A DNA stretch of 16,522 nt from DATBFX01 sp036558305 (GTDB lineage: Bacteria; Chloroflexota; Chloroflexia; Thermomicrobiales; UBA6265): positions 1-16,522 of the forward strand of contig DATBFX010000205.1 of NCBI GenBank assembly GCA_036558305.1, in the 5' to 3' direction. A model generated the notes under the pieces. The model saw only the letters and a list, made by a program, of their open reading frames with translations. It made no database searches and was not told where the DNA came from. A program made the translations under genes and the position numbers. Position 1 is the stretch's first letter. Every line of letters begins with the position of its first letter. Positions 7,128 through 14,524 of this stretch are shown here, in pieces.

Positions 7128-8522
7128 TCATCGGGGGACGACCGGCGAGGCACTTGACGGGATAGGTTCGGAGTCCAGTCGGACGAGAAGGAAGGTAGCG
7201 ACGGCATCGGCCGGTGCGGATTGGTAGGAGACGGAGGCGCCGGCGGGGATGGAGGCGCCGCTGCCGGCGGTCAGCGTGGCCGAGGAGACGGTGCTGACGC
7301 CGGCCGAGGCAGCGGACGTAATCCAGGCCGTGCCGCCGGCGACGGATGTCGCCAGGGCGCCGGTTTCGACCGCGACGAATTCGGCGACGCCGGCGGAGTG
7401 AGAGGGGAGCATCGTGGGAGGTGGCAGGGATGCGCGTCCGATGCGGACCACGACCGCCCGATCGGGCACATCGAGCGCCATGCCGCCGGCGAGCACGGAG
7501 TGGGTCACGCCGGAGACACGAGCGGATTGTTTCGGTGGGGGTGTGGAATCGACGTCTGCCGATGCGGCTCCTCGTCCGGTGGAGAGGGCGTCCAGCGAGA
7601 GGACGAGGGTGGTCGCGCCGGCAGGGGTCGTGATCGCGTAGCGCGATCGTTGCGGCAGAGTGAGCGCATCGCCGTCGGCGAGCGTTAGGCCCTGACCAGG
7701 ACCAATAGACCGTGTTGACGGCGGTCGATCGGTTCCCGGACCCTGGGGGTGAACGACGGTCGCCGGCGACCCGGATTCGAGGGCGATCGCGAGTTCGCCC
7801 GATTCGACGACGAGCAAGAGCGGTCCGGAATCGCGCTGTCCGGCGAGTTCGGCGCCGGCGGCGAAGACCCAGCGCTCGAGTTCGACCACTTTGCGGAGGG
7901 GCGGTGCGATCGGAATCGAGACGGAGAGGAGCGGGGCGAGGAGCGCGGACGTCGCACGGTCGCTCCAGGACTCGACGATCTGGCCGGACCGGATGCGAAG
8001 GATGTCGACTACGCCCCAGAGCTGGTCCAAGGGGACGGGGAGACCCAGGAAGGACGCGCCGTCCGGGGCGTCGAGGCGGACGCGAACGACGACGCGGTCG
8101 TCCTGGGCCATGGCATCGAGGACGGTCAGGTGCGCGCTGGGAGCGACGGCGTGCACCGATCGGAGCGTTGCAACGAGCCCGTCGTGGTTTTGCGAGAAGT
8201 CGGGAGCGGGAGTGTGCCCGACGAAGTCGTCGGCAACCACGCGGTCGATCGGCGCGGCGTCCCCGTCGCGCAGCATCGCGTTGACGGCCGCGTAGAATCG
8301 CGCGGCGGCCGTCACGTTCGCGTTCTCCTGGGGTGAGTCGGCGGCGGGGATGGTGGGCGTCACCACGACCAGGCGTGTCTCCGCCAGTACGATGCCGGTC
8401 GCCAGCGCCAGGGCGATCGCGATGGGGAGCACGGCGCGGTGGAATGGTCTGACCGCGGCCGGCAGATGGTTTCGCCGATTCCTTTCCCGCTGGGATGCAC
8501 TGAGCCCGTTCGTTGTGGACAT
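7128..8522 (-). CDS. Membrane-anchored SnoaL-like / tandem cupin-like protein
   Basis: A 464-residue protein from ATG at 8522. Residues 29-47 are one hydrophobic anchor after a basic segment (RERNRRNH..RPFHR), so most of the chain is outside. Residues about 68-188 are a SnoaL-like (NTF2-fold) domain: NVTAAARFYAAVNAMLRDG, then DDFVGHTPAP, then DILRIRSGQIVESWSD, as in ester cyclase-like proteins. Two cupin-like beta segments follow (about 205-311 and 340-450), with VVESGELAI and AVETGALATSV as the characteristic turns. The usual metal-binding histidines of cupins are not evident, so a catalytic metal site is doubtful. No good ribosome site precedes the ATG, and an upstream in-frame Met at 8660 would run into the previous gene; the start is uncertain. 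It is the last gene of the sigma-factor unit, 97 bases after the S41-like gene. Confidence 0.72.
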   Translation of the reverse strand: MSTTNGLSASQRERNRRNHLPAAVRPFHRAVLPIAIALALATGIVLAETRLVVVTPTIPAADSPQENANVTAAARFYAAVNAMLRDGDAAPIDRVVADDFVGHTPAPDFSQNHDGLVATLRSVHAVAPSAHLTVLDAMAQDDRVVVRVRLDAPDGASFLGLPVPLDQLWGVVDILRIRSGQIVESWSDRATSALLAPLLSVSIPIAPPLRKVVELERWVFAAGAELAGQRDSGPLLLVVESGELAIALESGSPATVVHPQGPGTDRPPSTRSIGPGQGLTLADGDALTLPQRSRYAITTPAGATTLVLSLDALSTGRGAASADVDSTPPPKQSARVSGVTHSVLAGGMALDVPDRAVVVRIGRASLPPPTMLPSHSAGVAEFVAVETGALATSVAGGTAWITSAASAGVSTVSSATLTAGSGASIPAGASVSYQSAPADAVATFLLVRLDSEPIPSSASPVVPR

Positions 8523-8619
8523 GGCGATGGCCTGGGGGAGACCGAAGTCGTCCCTGAGTCTCCCGTGAGTCGAGCGTGTCCATTCGTTGGCGGTGTTTCG
8601 CGGGCGCACCCGCCAGTCG

Positions 8620-10605
8620 CTAGCCGCCGGCCTGAACCAGGAGCGCTTGAACGGCCGCATCCATGACCGGATCGCCGGTGACGGCGGCGGCGATGGTTTC
8701 GGGCGTCTTCGGGACGCGCAGCGTCGGTTCGATACCGGTGCCCTCGATCAGGACCTTGTGGGTGACCGGGTCGCGGAAGGCGTGGTCGACGACCTGGACG
8801 AAGTTGTCGGTCGGGAGGAGGATCGGATCGCTCTGGAATCCGACCGCGCCGCCGGTGGCCGACATGCCGACGATAACGACGTCCTTCCGGTGGGTCATCG
8901 CCTGGACAAAGAGCTCGCAGTCGCCCTTGCACCACTCGTCGACCAGGATCGCGACCGGGCGGTCCCACTGGTATCGATTCGGCCGCACCTTGACCGAGCC
9001 GACGGACGCTTGGTGACCGTCCGGGGCGACGGAGGTGATGTCCGCGACGGTGAACGGTTGGTCGAAAAAGCTGCCGGCCATGTAGAGGGCGACGGGCAAA
9101 CCAGACATCCCTTGAGCGAAGGTGCGGAGATCGATGACCAACCCACGAACCGACGGATCGCCCTGCCACTGCATCGCGTGCTCCCAGCGCAGGGCCATCA
9201 TTTGCAGTTCCCGCGGGTCAGATCCGAAGGCGAGGACGCGGACGACGGCGATGTCCGACGGAAGCCGGTACTCCGTCATCGGACCGGACCAGAAGTCGCA
9301 CGGCTGGGAGGCGCGATAGCACGCACCCGCTTGCCTGATGTTCTCGCCGGGAATCTCGACTGCGGTCAATTCGGCGCTCGCCGGCTGATTCGCGCCAGGA
9401 TTGAGAAAGGTTACGGGAATTACGGTGCCGGTCGGGGCTCGGCCGAACAGTCCGAGCTTCTGCGAGAGCGCGGTCTGCGGGCTCGATTCGGCGAATGTCT
9501 GCGGTACCTGCTCTAGCGCCTGTGCCGCGGGGATGCCGTTCCAGGTCACGATCTCGGCACCCGCCTCGATGCCGGCAGTCGCGGCGGCACCACCGGCATC
9601 GACTTTGGCGACGATCAGCTTGCCGTCGTCGGTCACCTGGACGTGGATGCCGGTCGTACCGACCACCGACGGGGCGAAGTAATCGGCCCAGGGGTAGCTC
9701 GCGAAGTACAGCCAGTGGTTCAGACCGATCAGGAAGTGGTTGAGCGCCACCCAGTAATCGACCTGCTCGCCGGTCTCCTCGGCGTGCACAAACTCCGGTC
9801 GGTAGGTCGCGCGCAACCCGTCCCAATCGACCGGCACGTCGTCGTTATAGGGGTAGCGCGCACGCAGGCGGTTGACGAGTTCGTCGAACGAGGCCGTCGG
9901 CGAGAGATGCGAGAGGTCCTCGGGCGTCTGTTCGTCGGCGCCGATCTCAACCTCGGCGCGGGCGGAGCGGATCTGGGTGAACGGCCGCTCGTTGAGATCG
10001 ACGACCGTCCAACCCGCGCCGATCGGACCGACCGGGTCGTCGGCGGTGAAGAGCCGGCCGTCGGCGCCGAAGTCGGTCGGGAAGCGTTGCTGGTCATTCG
10101 GCGCCCAGACGGCGATGCGGCCACCGGTGACCTCGTGGGTGCCGTGTTCGGTGAGGAGCGAGGTGTTCGCCCACGACCAGCCCCAGAACTCCCAGGGGTC
10201 GAGGGCGGGATCACCCAGGATGTCGAACGTCCAGTCGACCGAGTAGATCTGGACACCGGGGCCGCTGCCCTGGCCCTGACCGACGTCGTTGAGCGGAGCC
10301 GACGGCGAGATTGGGAGGTCGATCTGGAAATCGCCGGTGGCGCGGTCGATGCTGCCGATCGGCAGCGGACCGGGTTGGACGTAGTCGTAGTCGCGACGGA
10401 CGAAGCCGGTCAGGTCGACCAGCATCGGATAGGAATACGTATCGGGTGCCAGTTCCAAACTGACGGTGCCGGTCAGCGTCGCCACCCCGCCGGCGTCTTG
10501 CGCGGCGGTGCGCGGGGACGATCTGCCGCCGAGGGCACCGAGCGCGACCAGCAGGGCGAGCAGAGCCAGGAGAACCGGGTGTCGTGCCTGATGCGAGCGA
10601 GTCAT
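8620..10605 (-). CDS. Secreted PDZ / S41-peptidase-like protein, probably catalytically dead
   Basis: A 661-residue protein. AGGAGGGG lies 3-10 bases before the ATG at 10605, a very strong ribosome site, so the much longer open frame upstream is rejected. Residues 1-36 are a signal peptide (hydrophobic 10-27, then RSSPRTAAQDA). Residues about 40-310 are a family-specific region rich in Trp and Tyr. Residues about 317-402 are PDZ-like (IHVQVTDDGKLIVAKVDAGGAAATAGIEAG). Residues about 450-635 match the S41 (C-terminal processing/tricorn-like) core: VRGLVIDLRTFA, AILVDEWCKGDCELF (553-566), VIVGMSATGGAVG, GTGIEPTLRVP. S41 enzymes carry the nucleophilic Ser in a C/T-A-S-A-C/S-E context; here the position is Gly561, and the general-base Lys position is also Gly. 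It lies 89 bases after the propeller gene, with a small 14-bp dyad (10618-10631) just before the ribosome site. Confidence 0.85.
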   Translation of the reverse strand: MTRSHQARHPVLLALLALLVALGALGGRSSPRTAAQDAGGVATLTGTVSLELAPDTYSYPMLVDLTGFVRRDYDYVQPGPLPIGSIDRATGDFQIDLPISPSAPLNDVGQGQGSGPGVQIYSVDWTFDILGDPALDPWEFWGWSWANTSLLTEHGTHEVTGGRIAVWAPNDQQRFPTDFGADGRLFTADDPVGPIGAGWTVVDLNERPFTQIRSARAEVEIGADEQTPEDLSHLSPTASFDELVNRLRARYPYNDDVPVDWDGLRATYRPEFVHAEETGEQVDYWVALNHFLIGLNHWLYFASYPWADYFAPSVVGTTGIHVQVTDDGKLIVAKVDAGGAAATAGIEAGAEIVTWNGIPAAQALEQVPQTFAESSPQTALSQKLGLFGRAPTGTVIPVTFLNPGANQPASAELTAVEIPGENIRQAGACYRASQPCDFWSGPMTEYRLPSDIAVVRVLAFGSDPRELQMMALRWEHAMQWQGDPSVRGLVIDLRTFAQGMSGLPVALYMAGSFFDQPFTVADITSVAPDGHQASVGSVKVRPNRYQWDRPVAILVDEWCKGDCELFVQAMTHRKDVVIVGMSATGGAVGFQSDPILLPTDNFVQVVDHAFRDPVTHKVLIEGTGIEPTLRVPKTPETIAAAVTGDPVMDAAVQALLVQAGG

Positions 10606-10694
10606 ATCCCCTCCTATCGCCAAGCTCGGCGTCTGCAAGCAAACGATCCCGATCTCCGGCTCACCGGGGGACAGCCCGAAGCGTCCGCGGCGAT

Positions 10695-12245
10695 TCAGGT
10701 GTAGGCAGCGAGCATTCCGTCCATGCGAGCCACGTAGAGCACACCCGCGCCGAGGGCAGTTCCGGTTGCCCCAGCGCCGGTCTCGATACGCCAGCGTTCC
10801 ACCCCGGTTCGCGCGTCGAGCGCGACGACGGTGCCGTTCTCCCGGCAGAGAAGGAGGGCGTCGCCGGCGAGCGCAAACTGGACGACCTTCGTGGTCGCTT
10901 CGAATCCCCAGCGCTGGCCGCCGGTCGCCGCGTCGATGGCACCGACGCTCTCGGGTGAGGCGGTAAAGACCAGCCCGCCGGCGATGACGGGAGGCGGGTC
11001 GGAACCGAGGTGGTTGCTCCATCGCAGATCGCCGTTCGCCGCGTCCAGCGCCGTGAAGGTGTTGCCGCCGGTGGTGCGACTGGCGACCACGGCGATTCCC
11101 TCGCCGACGGCGATCGAGCGCATGCCGACCGAAATTGTCCTTTTCCACAACGGCTTACCGGTCGTCGCATCGAAGGCCAAGACCTGATCGGGTTCGGCGG
11201 CGACGAAGAGGCTGCCATCGGTGATGACCGGCGACGAGGCGGTGACGGGGCCGATCGCGGCGGACCAGCGCTGCTCGCCGGTTGCGGCGTCGAGCGCGTA
11301 GAGGGTGCCGTCGACGGTGCCGGCGAAGACGGCGTCCTGGGCGACGGCGACAGCGGTCGTGATCTTCTCGCCGGTCGGCTTGCGCCAGCGCTCGTGCCCG
11401 GTCGCCGCCTCAATCGCGAAGATCGTACCGTCGACGCCGGCGATGTAGACGGTGCCGGCGACGATCGCCGGCGGGTTGGCACCGGCGACGGAAGGGGCGA
11501 CGCCGAGGTCGAATCGCCAGCGCTCCGTCCCGGTCGCCGCGTCGAGTGCGAAGAGGGTGCAACCGTCGGTCACGTAGACGGCATCGCCGGCCACGACGGG
11601 GAAGCGGATGTTGGGAGCGAGTGCGGCCGACCAGCGCATCACGGGCGGCCCGGCGGGGATGGAGCGATCGCCGCCCCCGCTGCGGCCCGGTCCGCCGCCG
11701 AGCATCGGCCAGTCGCCGACGGCACCGGGCGCGGCGGTCGGGGTGATCGGGGCGGTCGTTGCTGTCGGGACGGTGGTCGGGGCCACCGTCGGCGTCGTCG
11801 GCGCGGCCGACTGGTGGTCGCGTCCGAACGCGACGTACAAAAGGGCCACGATCACCGCGGCCAAGCCGACGAATTCGACGATCGGCAAGAGGCGGCGGAG
11901 CCCGCGCGGCAGCGACGATCGTTCGGTTGCAGGTCCGGCCGGCGGCAGGGAGACGTGGCCGTTGGTGACGATCTCCCGAGGATCGGCCGTCACCGGGACG
12001 GTCTCTAGGCGCGACCAGGACGGGGTCGCAGCGATCAGGTCGCGGATGGCCGCGTGGACGGCGGTCGGGGCGGGGTCGCGCGGTTCGGTGTCGAGGCGGC
12101 GGACGACGGTGGCAAGGTCGGCGAGTTCGGGCGCAACGTCGGGAAGTTCGGCCCCACCGGCAACGACGGTGTCCCAGAAGCGACCGAGTTGGGCAGCGGC
12201 GCGGTCGCGATCACCGGACGGGAGGAAGCGCGGGTCGCCGTTCAT
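10695..12245 (-). CDS. Membrane-anchored PQQ-type beta-propeller, putative sigma-linked sensor
   Basis: A 516-residue protein. Its ATG overlaps the sigma factor stop (ATGA), so the pair is translationally coupled. Residues 1-118 are cytoplasmic by charge, contain amphipathic segments (DRAAAQLGRFWDTVV; ELADLATVVRRLD) and resemble the short regulatory tail of sigma-linked membrane proteins. Residues 119-140 are one membrane helix preceded by basic residues. A Thr/Pro linker (144-175) leads to an extracellular propeller (about 178-516). Seven copies of the PQQ/pyrrolo-quinoline signature (LDAATGxxRW type) are at 232, 276, 316, 356, 398, 435 and 474. An N-terminal MRW (203) and C-terminal LAAYT could close an eighth blade. 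No zinc anti-sigma HxxxCxxC motif is present. The role as anti-sigma or sensor is inferred from context. Propellers of this type also serve as scaffolds (BamB-like) without PQQ. Confidence 0.85.
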   Translation of the reverse strand: MNGDPRFLPSGDRDRAAAQLGRFWDTVVAGGAELPDVAPELADLATVVRRLDTEPRDPAPTAVHAAIRDLIAATPSWSRLETVPVTADPREIVTNGHVSLPPAGPATERSSLPRGLRRLLPIVEFVGLAAVIVALLYVAFGRDHQSAAPTTPTVAPTTVPTATTAPITPTAAPGAVGDWPMLGGGPGRSGGGDRSIPAGPPVMRWSAALAPNIRFPVVAGDAVYVTDGCTLFALDAATGTERWRFDLGVAPSVAGANPPAIVAGTVYIAGVDGTIFAIEAATGHERWRKPTGEKITTAVAVAQDAVFAGTVDGTLYALDAATGEQRWSAAIGPVTASSPVITDGSLFVAAEPDQVLAFDATTGKPLWKRTISVGMRSIAVGEGIAVVASRTTGGNTFTALDAANGDLRWSNHLGSDPPPVIAGGLVFTASPESVGAIDAATGGQRWGFEATTKVVQFALAGDALLLCRENGTVVALDARTGVERWRIETGAGATGTALGAGVLYVARMDGMLAAYT

Positions 12246-12793
12246 CGCCCATCCTCCTTTCCGGCAGCGTTGGCCGTCAGATCGTCGCGGAGGCGTTCGA
12301 TGGCGCGGAAGGCGGTGGTGTCGACCCAGTTCCGCTTGCGGGCGAGGAGGCGGGCGATCTCGTCGCCGGAGAGTCCTTCGAGGCGGAGTTCGATGACCTG
12401 GCGCTGGTCGGGGGTCAGAACGCCGAAGCGGTCGCGGAAGGTGCGTCGCAGGTCGTCGTCGAGCACGACTTCCTCCGGTGTGGGCGAGGGATCGGAGAGG
12501 CCGAGCGCCTCGTCGAACGGGAGGTCGCGGCGGAGGTGGCGGAGGTGATCGATGGCGGTGGTCCGGGCCGAGGTCCGCAACCAGCCGTCGAGGTTGTCGT
12601 GGTGGCGGGTGGGTGGGTTGCTGATGAGTTTGCGAAAGACGTCCATCGTCGCGTCGGCGGCGGCGTCGGGGTCGTGGAGGACGGCGAGGCAGATGCGGTA
12701 GACGGTGTCGGCCGTGCGGCGGTAGAGGGCATCGTAGTCGATGACCGGGGGCGGTTCGGTGATGGTAGCGGCACGACGCGGCCAACGACCCAT
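12242..12793 (-). CDS. ECF-type RNA polymerase sigma factor
   Basis: A 183-residue sigma-70 family protein. Region 2 (about 20-90) shows YRRTADTVYRICLAVLHDPDAAADATMDVFRKL and then LDGWLRTSARTTAIDHLRHLRR, the core-binding and -10 recognition helices. Region 4 (about 120-172) shows LTPDQRQVIELRLEGLSGDEIARLLARK followed by the recognition helix and RAIERLRDDL. Region 3 is absent, as in ECF factors. GGAG 8 bases upstream supports ATG 12793. Reading on to 12922 would add a basic tail unlike the family. The stop overlaps the next gene's ATG, tying it to the membrane propeller protein. It should direct transcription of an envelope-response regulon. Autoregulation could not be confirmed; a TAAGAT -10-like box (12912-12907, minus) lies upstream without a clear -35. 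Confidence 0.93.
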   Translation of the reverse strand: MGRWPRRAATITEPPPVIDYDALYRRTADTVYRICLAVLHDPDAAADATMDVFRKLISNPPTRHHDNLDGWLRTSARTTAIDHLRHLRRDLPFDEALGLSDPSPTPEEVVLDDDLRRTFRDRFGVLTPDQRQVIELRLEGLSGDEIARLLARKRNWVDTTAFRAIERLRDDLTANAAGKEDGR

Positions 12794-12964
12794 CGCAGGG
12801 CTCCGGGGAATGGGTAGAGACGGTCGGAGCCGACGCGGCAGACAGCGCGACAGCAGTCGCGTTGTCTGGTGTACGGTTCGCTTAAGGAACGACGCACGAT
12901 CGGGAAATCTTACACGGTCCACGAGACGGCGATGAGAGGCGACCGTAGAGGCATCGCCGACGTC

Positions 12965-12992
12965 TTGACAGGACCAGAGGTGCGCCTACGAT
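12965..12992 (+). promoter_or_regulatory. Sigma-70 promoter upstream of the UBP zinc-finger gene
   Basis: A perfect -35 hexamer TTGACA (12965-12970) is followed after 16 bases by TACGAT (12987-12992, four of six to TATAAT). It is the only full -35 consensus found with a suitable -10 in the window. Transcription should start near 13000 and run toward 13043 and 13254. It sits in the 249-base divergent gap after the sigma gene, which otherwise shows a GTTC-N7-GAAC dyad (12876-12890). Confidence 0.65.
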
Positions 12993-13013
12993 CGCGAACG
13001 CCGCGTTCGCGAT
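12991..13013. promoter_or_regulatory. Perfect 23-bp palindrome overlapping the -10 (operator candidate)
   Basis: ATCGCGAACGC (12991-13001) and GCGTTCGCGAT (13003-13013) are exact reverse complements around a single base at 13002. The left end shares the last two bases of the -10 box and the right end covers the expected start site, the classic place for a repressor. Which protein binds is unknown; no dedicated repressor gene is adjacent. Confidence 0.6.
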
Positions 13014-13042
13014 TCCACGCACATCGGAGAGCGGCATCGACG

Positions 13043-13240
13043 ATGGAGAACGATTCGCCGGCGGCCGATCGCCTGCTCGGGGTGGTTCCGGTCGCTCCCA
13101 TTCCCGACCTCGACGCCGATCTGCTGCCGCTGCCGGTGCCGCGGACGCCGGTGATCGGGCGGGGGGTCGGCGGTGACGACTGCAGCCGGTGGCGGTACCT
13201 TTCGTACGCGCGGATCGGTAGCGCGCCAGGATTGCCGTAG
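13043..13240 (+). CDS. Hypothetical 65-residue ORF
   Basis: Starts ATG about 40 bases downstream of the expected transcription start and ends at TAG 13238-13240, right against the GGAGGG ribosome site of the zinc-finger gene, so translational coupling is possible. Third codon positions are mostly G or C, as in real genes here. GGAGAG lies about 11 bases before the ATG, a wide spacing. The middle is Pro/Leu/Asp-rich (PIPDLDADLLPLPVPRTP), the rest has no recognisable domain, and no membrane helix is evident. It may be a leader peptide, a short protein, or chance. Confidence 0.35.
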   Translation: MENDSPAADRLLGVVPVAPIPDLDADLLPLPVPRTPVIGRGVGGDDCSRWRYLSYARIGSAPGLP

Positions 13241-13253
13241 GAGGGATGAGACG

Positions 13254-13523
13254 ATGAGGGCGGCCTGCAACCATCTGGACCAGATCCGGGATGTGACGCC
13301 GAGGACGCCGGAGGGGTGCGAGGAGTGTTTGCAGACGGGGGACCGGTGGGTGCATCTGCGGTTGTGCCTGGTCTGCGGGCACGTCGGGTGCTGCGACGAC
13401 TCCCCCAACAAGCACGCGACCAAGCACTTTCACGCGACGAACCATCCGCTGATCCAGTCGTTCGAGCCGGGGGAGGATTGGATCTGGTGTTACGTCGACG
13501 AGGTGGCGTTCGAACCGGCCTGA
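13254..13523 (+). CDS. UBP-type zinc-finger protein
   Basis: An 89-residue protein with GGAGGG 8 bases upstream of ATG 13254. It is almost entirely a UBP (ubiquitin C-terminal hydrolase-type) zinc finger: C5 and H7 in CNHLDQI, C22 and C25 (GCEECLQTGD), C38 and C41 (LCLVCGHVGCC), C46, H54/H58 (NKHATKHFHATNH), H60 and H64, then the closing WIWCYVDEVAF. This set is the full ligand pattern of the family, so the fold is intact. In eukaryotes the domain grips the free C-terminus of ubiquitin; bacterial versions are widespread and their ligand is generally not known. The preceding promoter and operator indicate independent regulation. It is convergent with a cupin gene. Confidence 0.9.
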   Translation: MRAACNHLDQIRDVTPRTPEGCEECLQTGDRWVHLRLCLVCGHVGCCDDSPNKHATKHFHATNHPLIQSFEPGEDWIWCYVDEVAFEPA

Positions 13524-13535
13524 CCAACGAGAGGA

Positions 13536-13560
13536 CCCGCCCAGAGAAGAACCAGGCGGG
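13536..13560. terminator. Weak hairpin between convergent genes
   Basis: CCCGCC (13536-13541) can pair with GGCGGG (13555-13560) over a 13-base loop in the 65-base gap between the zinc-finger and cupin genes. There is no T-run on either strand, so termination is a guess from position. Confidence 0.22.
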
Positions 13561-13588
13561 CAATCTCCCAGAGGTCACCCGGCCCGCC

Positions 13589-14026
13589 CTACGCGGGTTG
13601 CTGGGCGACGCGGAATTGGGCGGTGATGGCGGCGATCTGGCCGGGTGGGAGGTCGGCGTAGTCGGTGTTGGCGCGGGAGGTGCCGGTGCGTTCGAAGAGG
13701 ATGATGTGGGCGTCTGGTGACATGACGACGTTGTGCCAGACGGCCTGGCCGATGTTGTAGGCGACGTTGTGCCCCATCGCGGTGACGAACGCCTCGCCGG
13801 GTTGGGCATCGCCGTCGCAGACGACGAGGTCGGCCTGGCCGGCGGTGAGGATGAAGACCTCGTTCGTCTCGCGGTGGCGCTCGACCCATCGGAATGCCTC
13901 GGGTTGGTGACCATCGACGAAACGCAAGATCGCCACGCGCCAGCCGTGGAAATCGAGGATGGGGCGGTAGCCGTCCCCGAAAAAGGAGCCGATCTCGACT
14001 AGGCTGGGCGGTAGATTCGTCGTCAT
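13589..14026 (-). CDS. Small cupin-fold protein
   Basis: A 145-residue soluble protein without a signal peptide. Cupin motif 1 is seen at 51-63 (HRETNEVFILTAG, with H51 and E56) and motif 2 at 91-101 (NIGQAVWHNVV, with H98), spaced as in single-domain cupins. The opening FHGWRVAILRF and the later PDAHIILFERTGTSRANTDY are shared features I associate with uncharacterised small cupins that may bind a metal and a small acid or sugar. GAGGAC lies 10 bases before the ATG. No pathway partner is adjacent: it is convergent with the zinc-finger gene and divergent from the DsrE-like gene, so it is probably transcribed alone. Substrate unknown. Confidence 0.75.
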   Translation of the reverse strand: MTTNLPPSLVEIGSFFGDGYRPILDFHGWRVAILRFVDGHQPEAFRWVERHRETNEVFILTAGQADLVVCDGDAQPGEAFVTAMGHNVAYNIGQAVWHNVVMSPDAHIILFERTGTSRANTDYADLPPGQIAAITAQFRVAQQPA

Positions 14027-14150
14027 CGTCCGCGTCCTCGCCGCAAGCTGGCATCACAGAGTCGCAACCGAATCGCGTGCAGATTCGGCAGCGCGCCGGT
14101 ATTCTGGGGGTCAGGGTGTCTGGTCATCGCACAAGGGAAGGGTAGCAGGG

Positions 14151-14516
14151 ATGAAGGTCGCCTACCTGTTCACGAATTCCGGGCACACGGCGAGCTACAA
14201 ACTGGGCAAGATGATCCTGCCGCAACTGGAGGAAAGGCGGCACGGGGTCGACGTTGTCGGGATGTTTTTCTTCGACGACAACAACTACGTGCTGCGCAGG
14301 GGCGACCCGATCGGCGAGCGTTTGGCGAAGGTGGCGAAGGAGCAGGGGATTCTGTTGATGATGTGCGACCAGTGCGCACTGGAGCGTGGGTTGGCGGAGG
14401 GCGAGCCGGGCAACTGCACGGTGAGTGGGGTTGTGGATGGCGTGCAAATCGGGTGCTTCCCGGACCTTTACGCGGCGCTCGCCGGGAACCCGCCGGATCA
14501 GGTGATCTCGCTCTGA
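14151..14516 (+). CDS. DsrE-like cysteine protein
   Basis: A 121-residue cytoplasmic protein of DsrE/DsrF-like fold: MKVAYLFTNSGHTASYKLGKM opens the Rossmann-like sheet, then HGVDVVGMFFFDDNNYVL, with a conserved GDPIGERLAKVAKEQGILLMMCDQC stretch (51-75). Cysteines C72 and C75 form a CxxC, with C89 (GNCTV) and C102 (GCFPDL) as further candidates. In the family such cysteines accept persulfide sulfur or act in redox relay. The specific subfamily keeps a GEPGNC and a CFPDLYAAL end; I do not know its substrate. A purine-rich GGGAAGGG lies about 9-16 bases upstream. Eight bases separate it from the kinase gene, so it heads a three-gene operon. A TATTCT -10-like box at 14100-14105 is possible but without a -35. 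Confidence 0.82.
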   Translation: MKVAYLFTNSGHTASYKLGKMILPQLEERRHGVDVVGMFFFDDNNYVLRRGDPIGERLAKVAKEQGILLMMCDQCALERGLAEGEPGNCTVSGVVDGVQIGCFPDLYAALAGNPPDQVISL

Positions 14517-14524
14517 CGGGTGCG

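Noticed and set aside
6826..8583. 585-codon minus-strand frame rich in Arg
   Set aside because: Out-of-frame shadow of the SnoaL/cupin gene on the same strand; composition not protein-like.
9643..10704. 353-codon plus-strand frame opposite the S41-like gene
   Set aside because: Shadow of the real minus-strand gene, which has signal peptide, PDZ and S41 motifs.
10606..11148. Upstream extension of the S41-like protein to 11148
   Set aside because: Overlaps the propeller gene in another frame and is Arg-rich; the strong AGGAGGGG site marks ATG 10605.
10695..12245. Quinoprotein dehydrogenase enzyme
   Set aside because: Only the propeller repeats are seen, anchored by a membrane helix; no PQQ-site residues or cytochrome domain were identified.
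12794..13042. tRNA or other structured RNA in the divergent gap
   Set aside because: No cloverleaf-like pattern or CCA end was found by eye; the palindrome is too short for a structured RNA.
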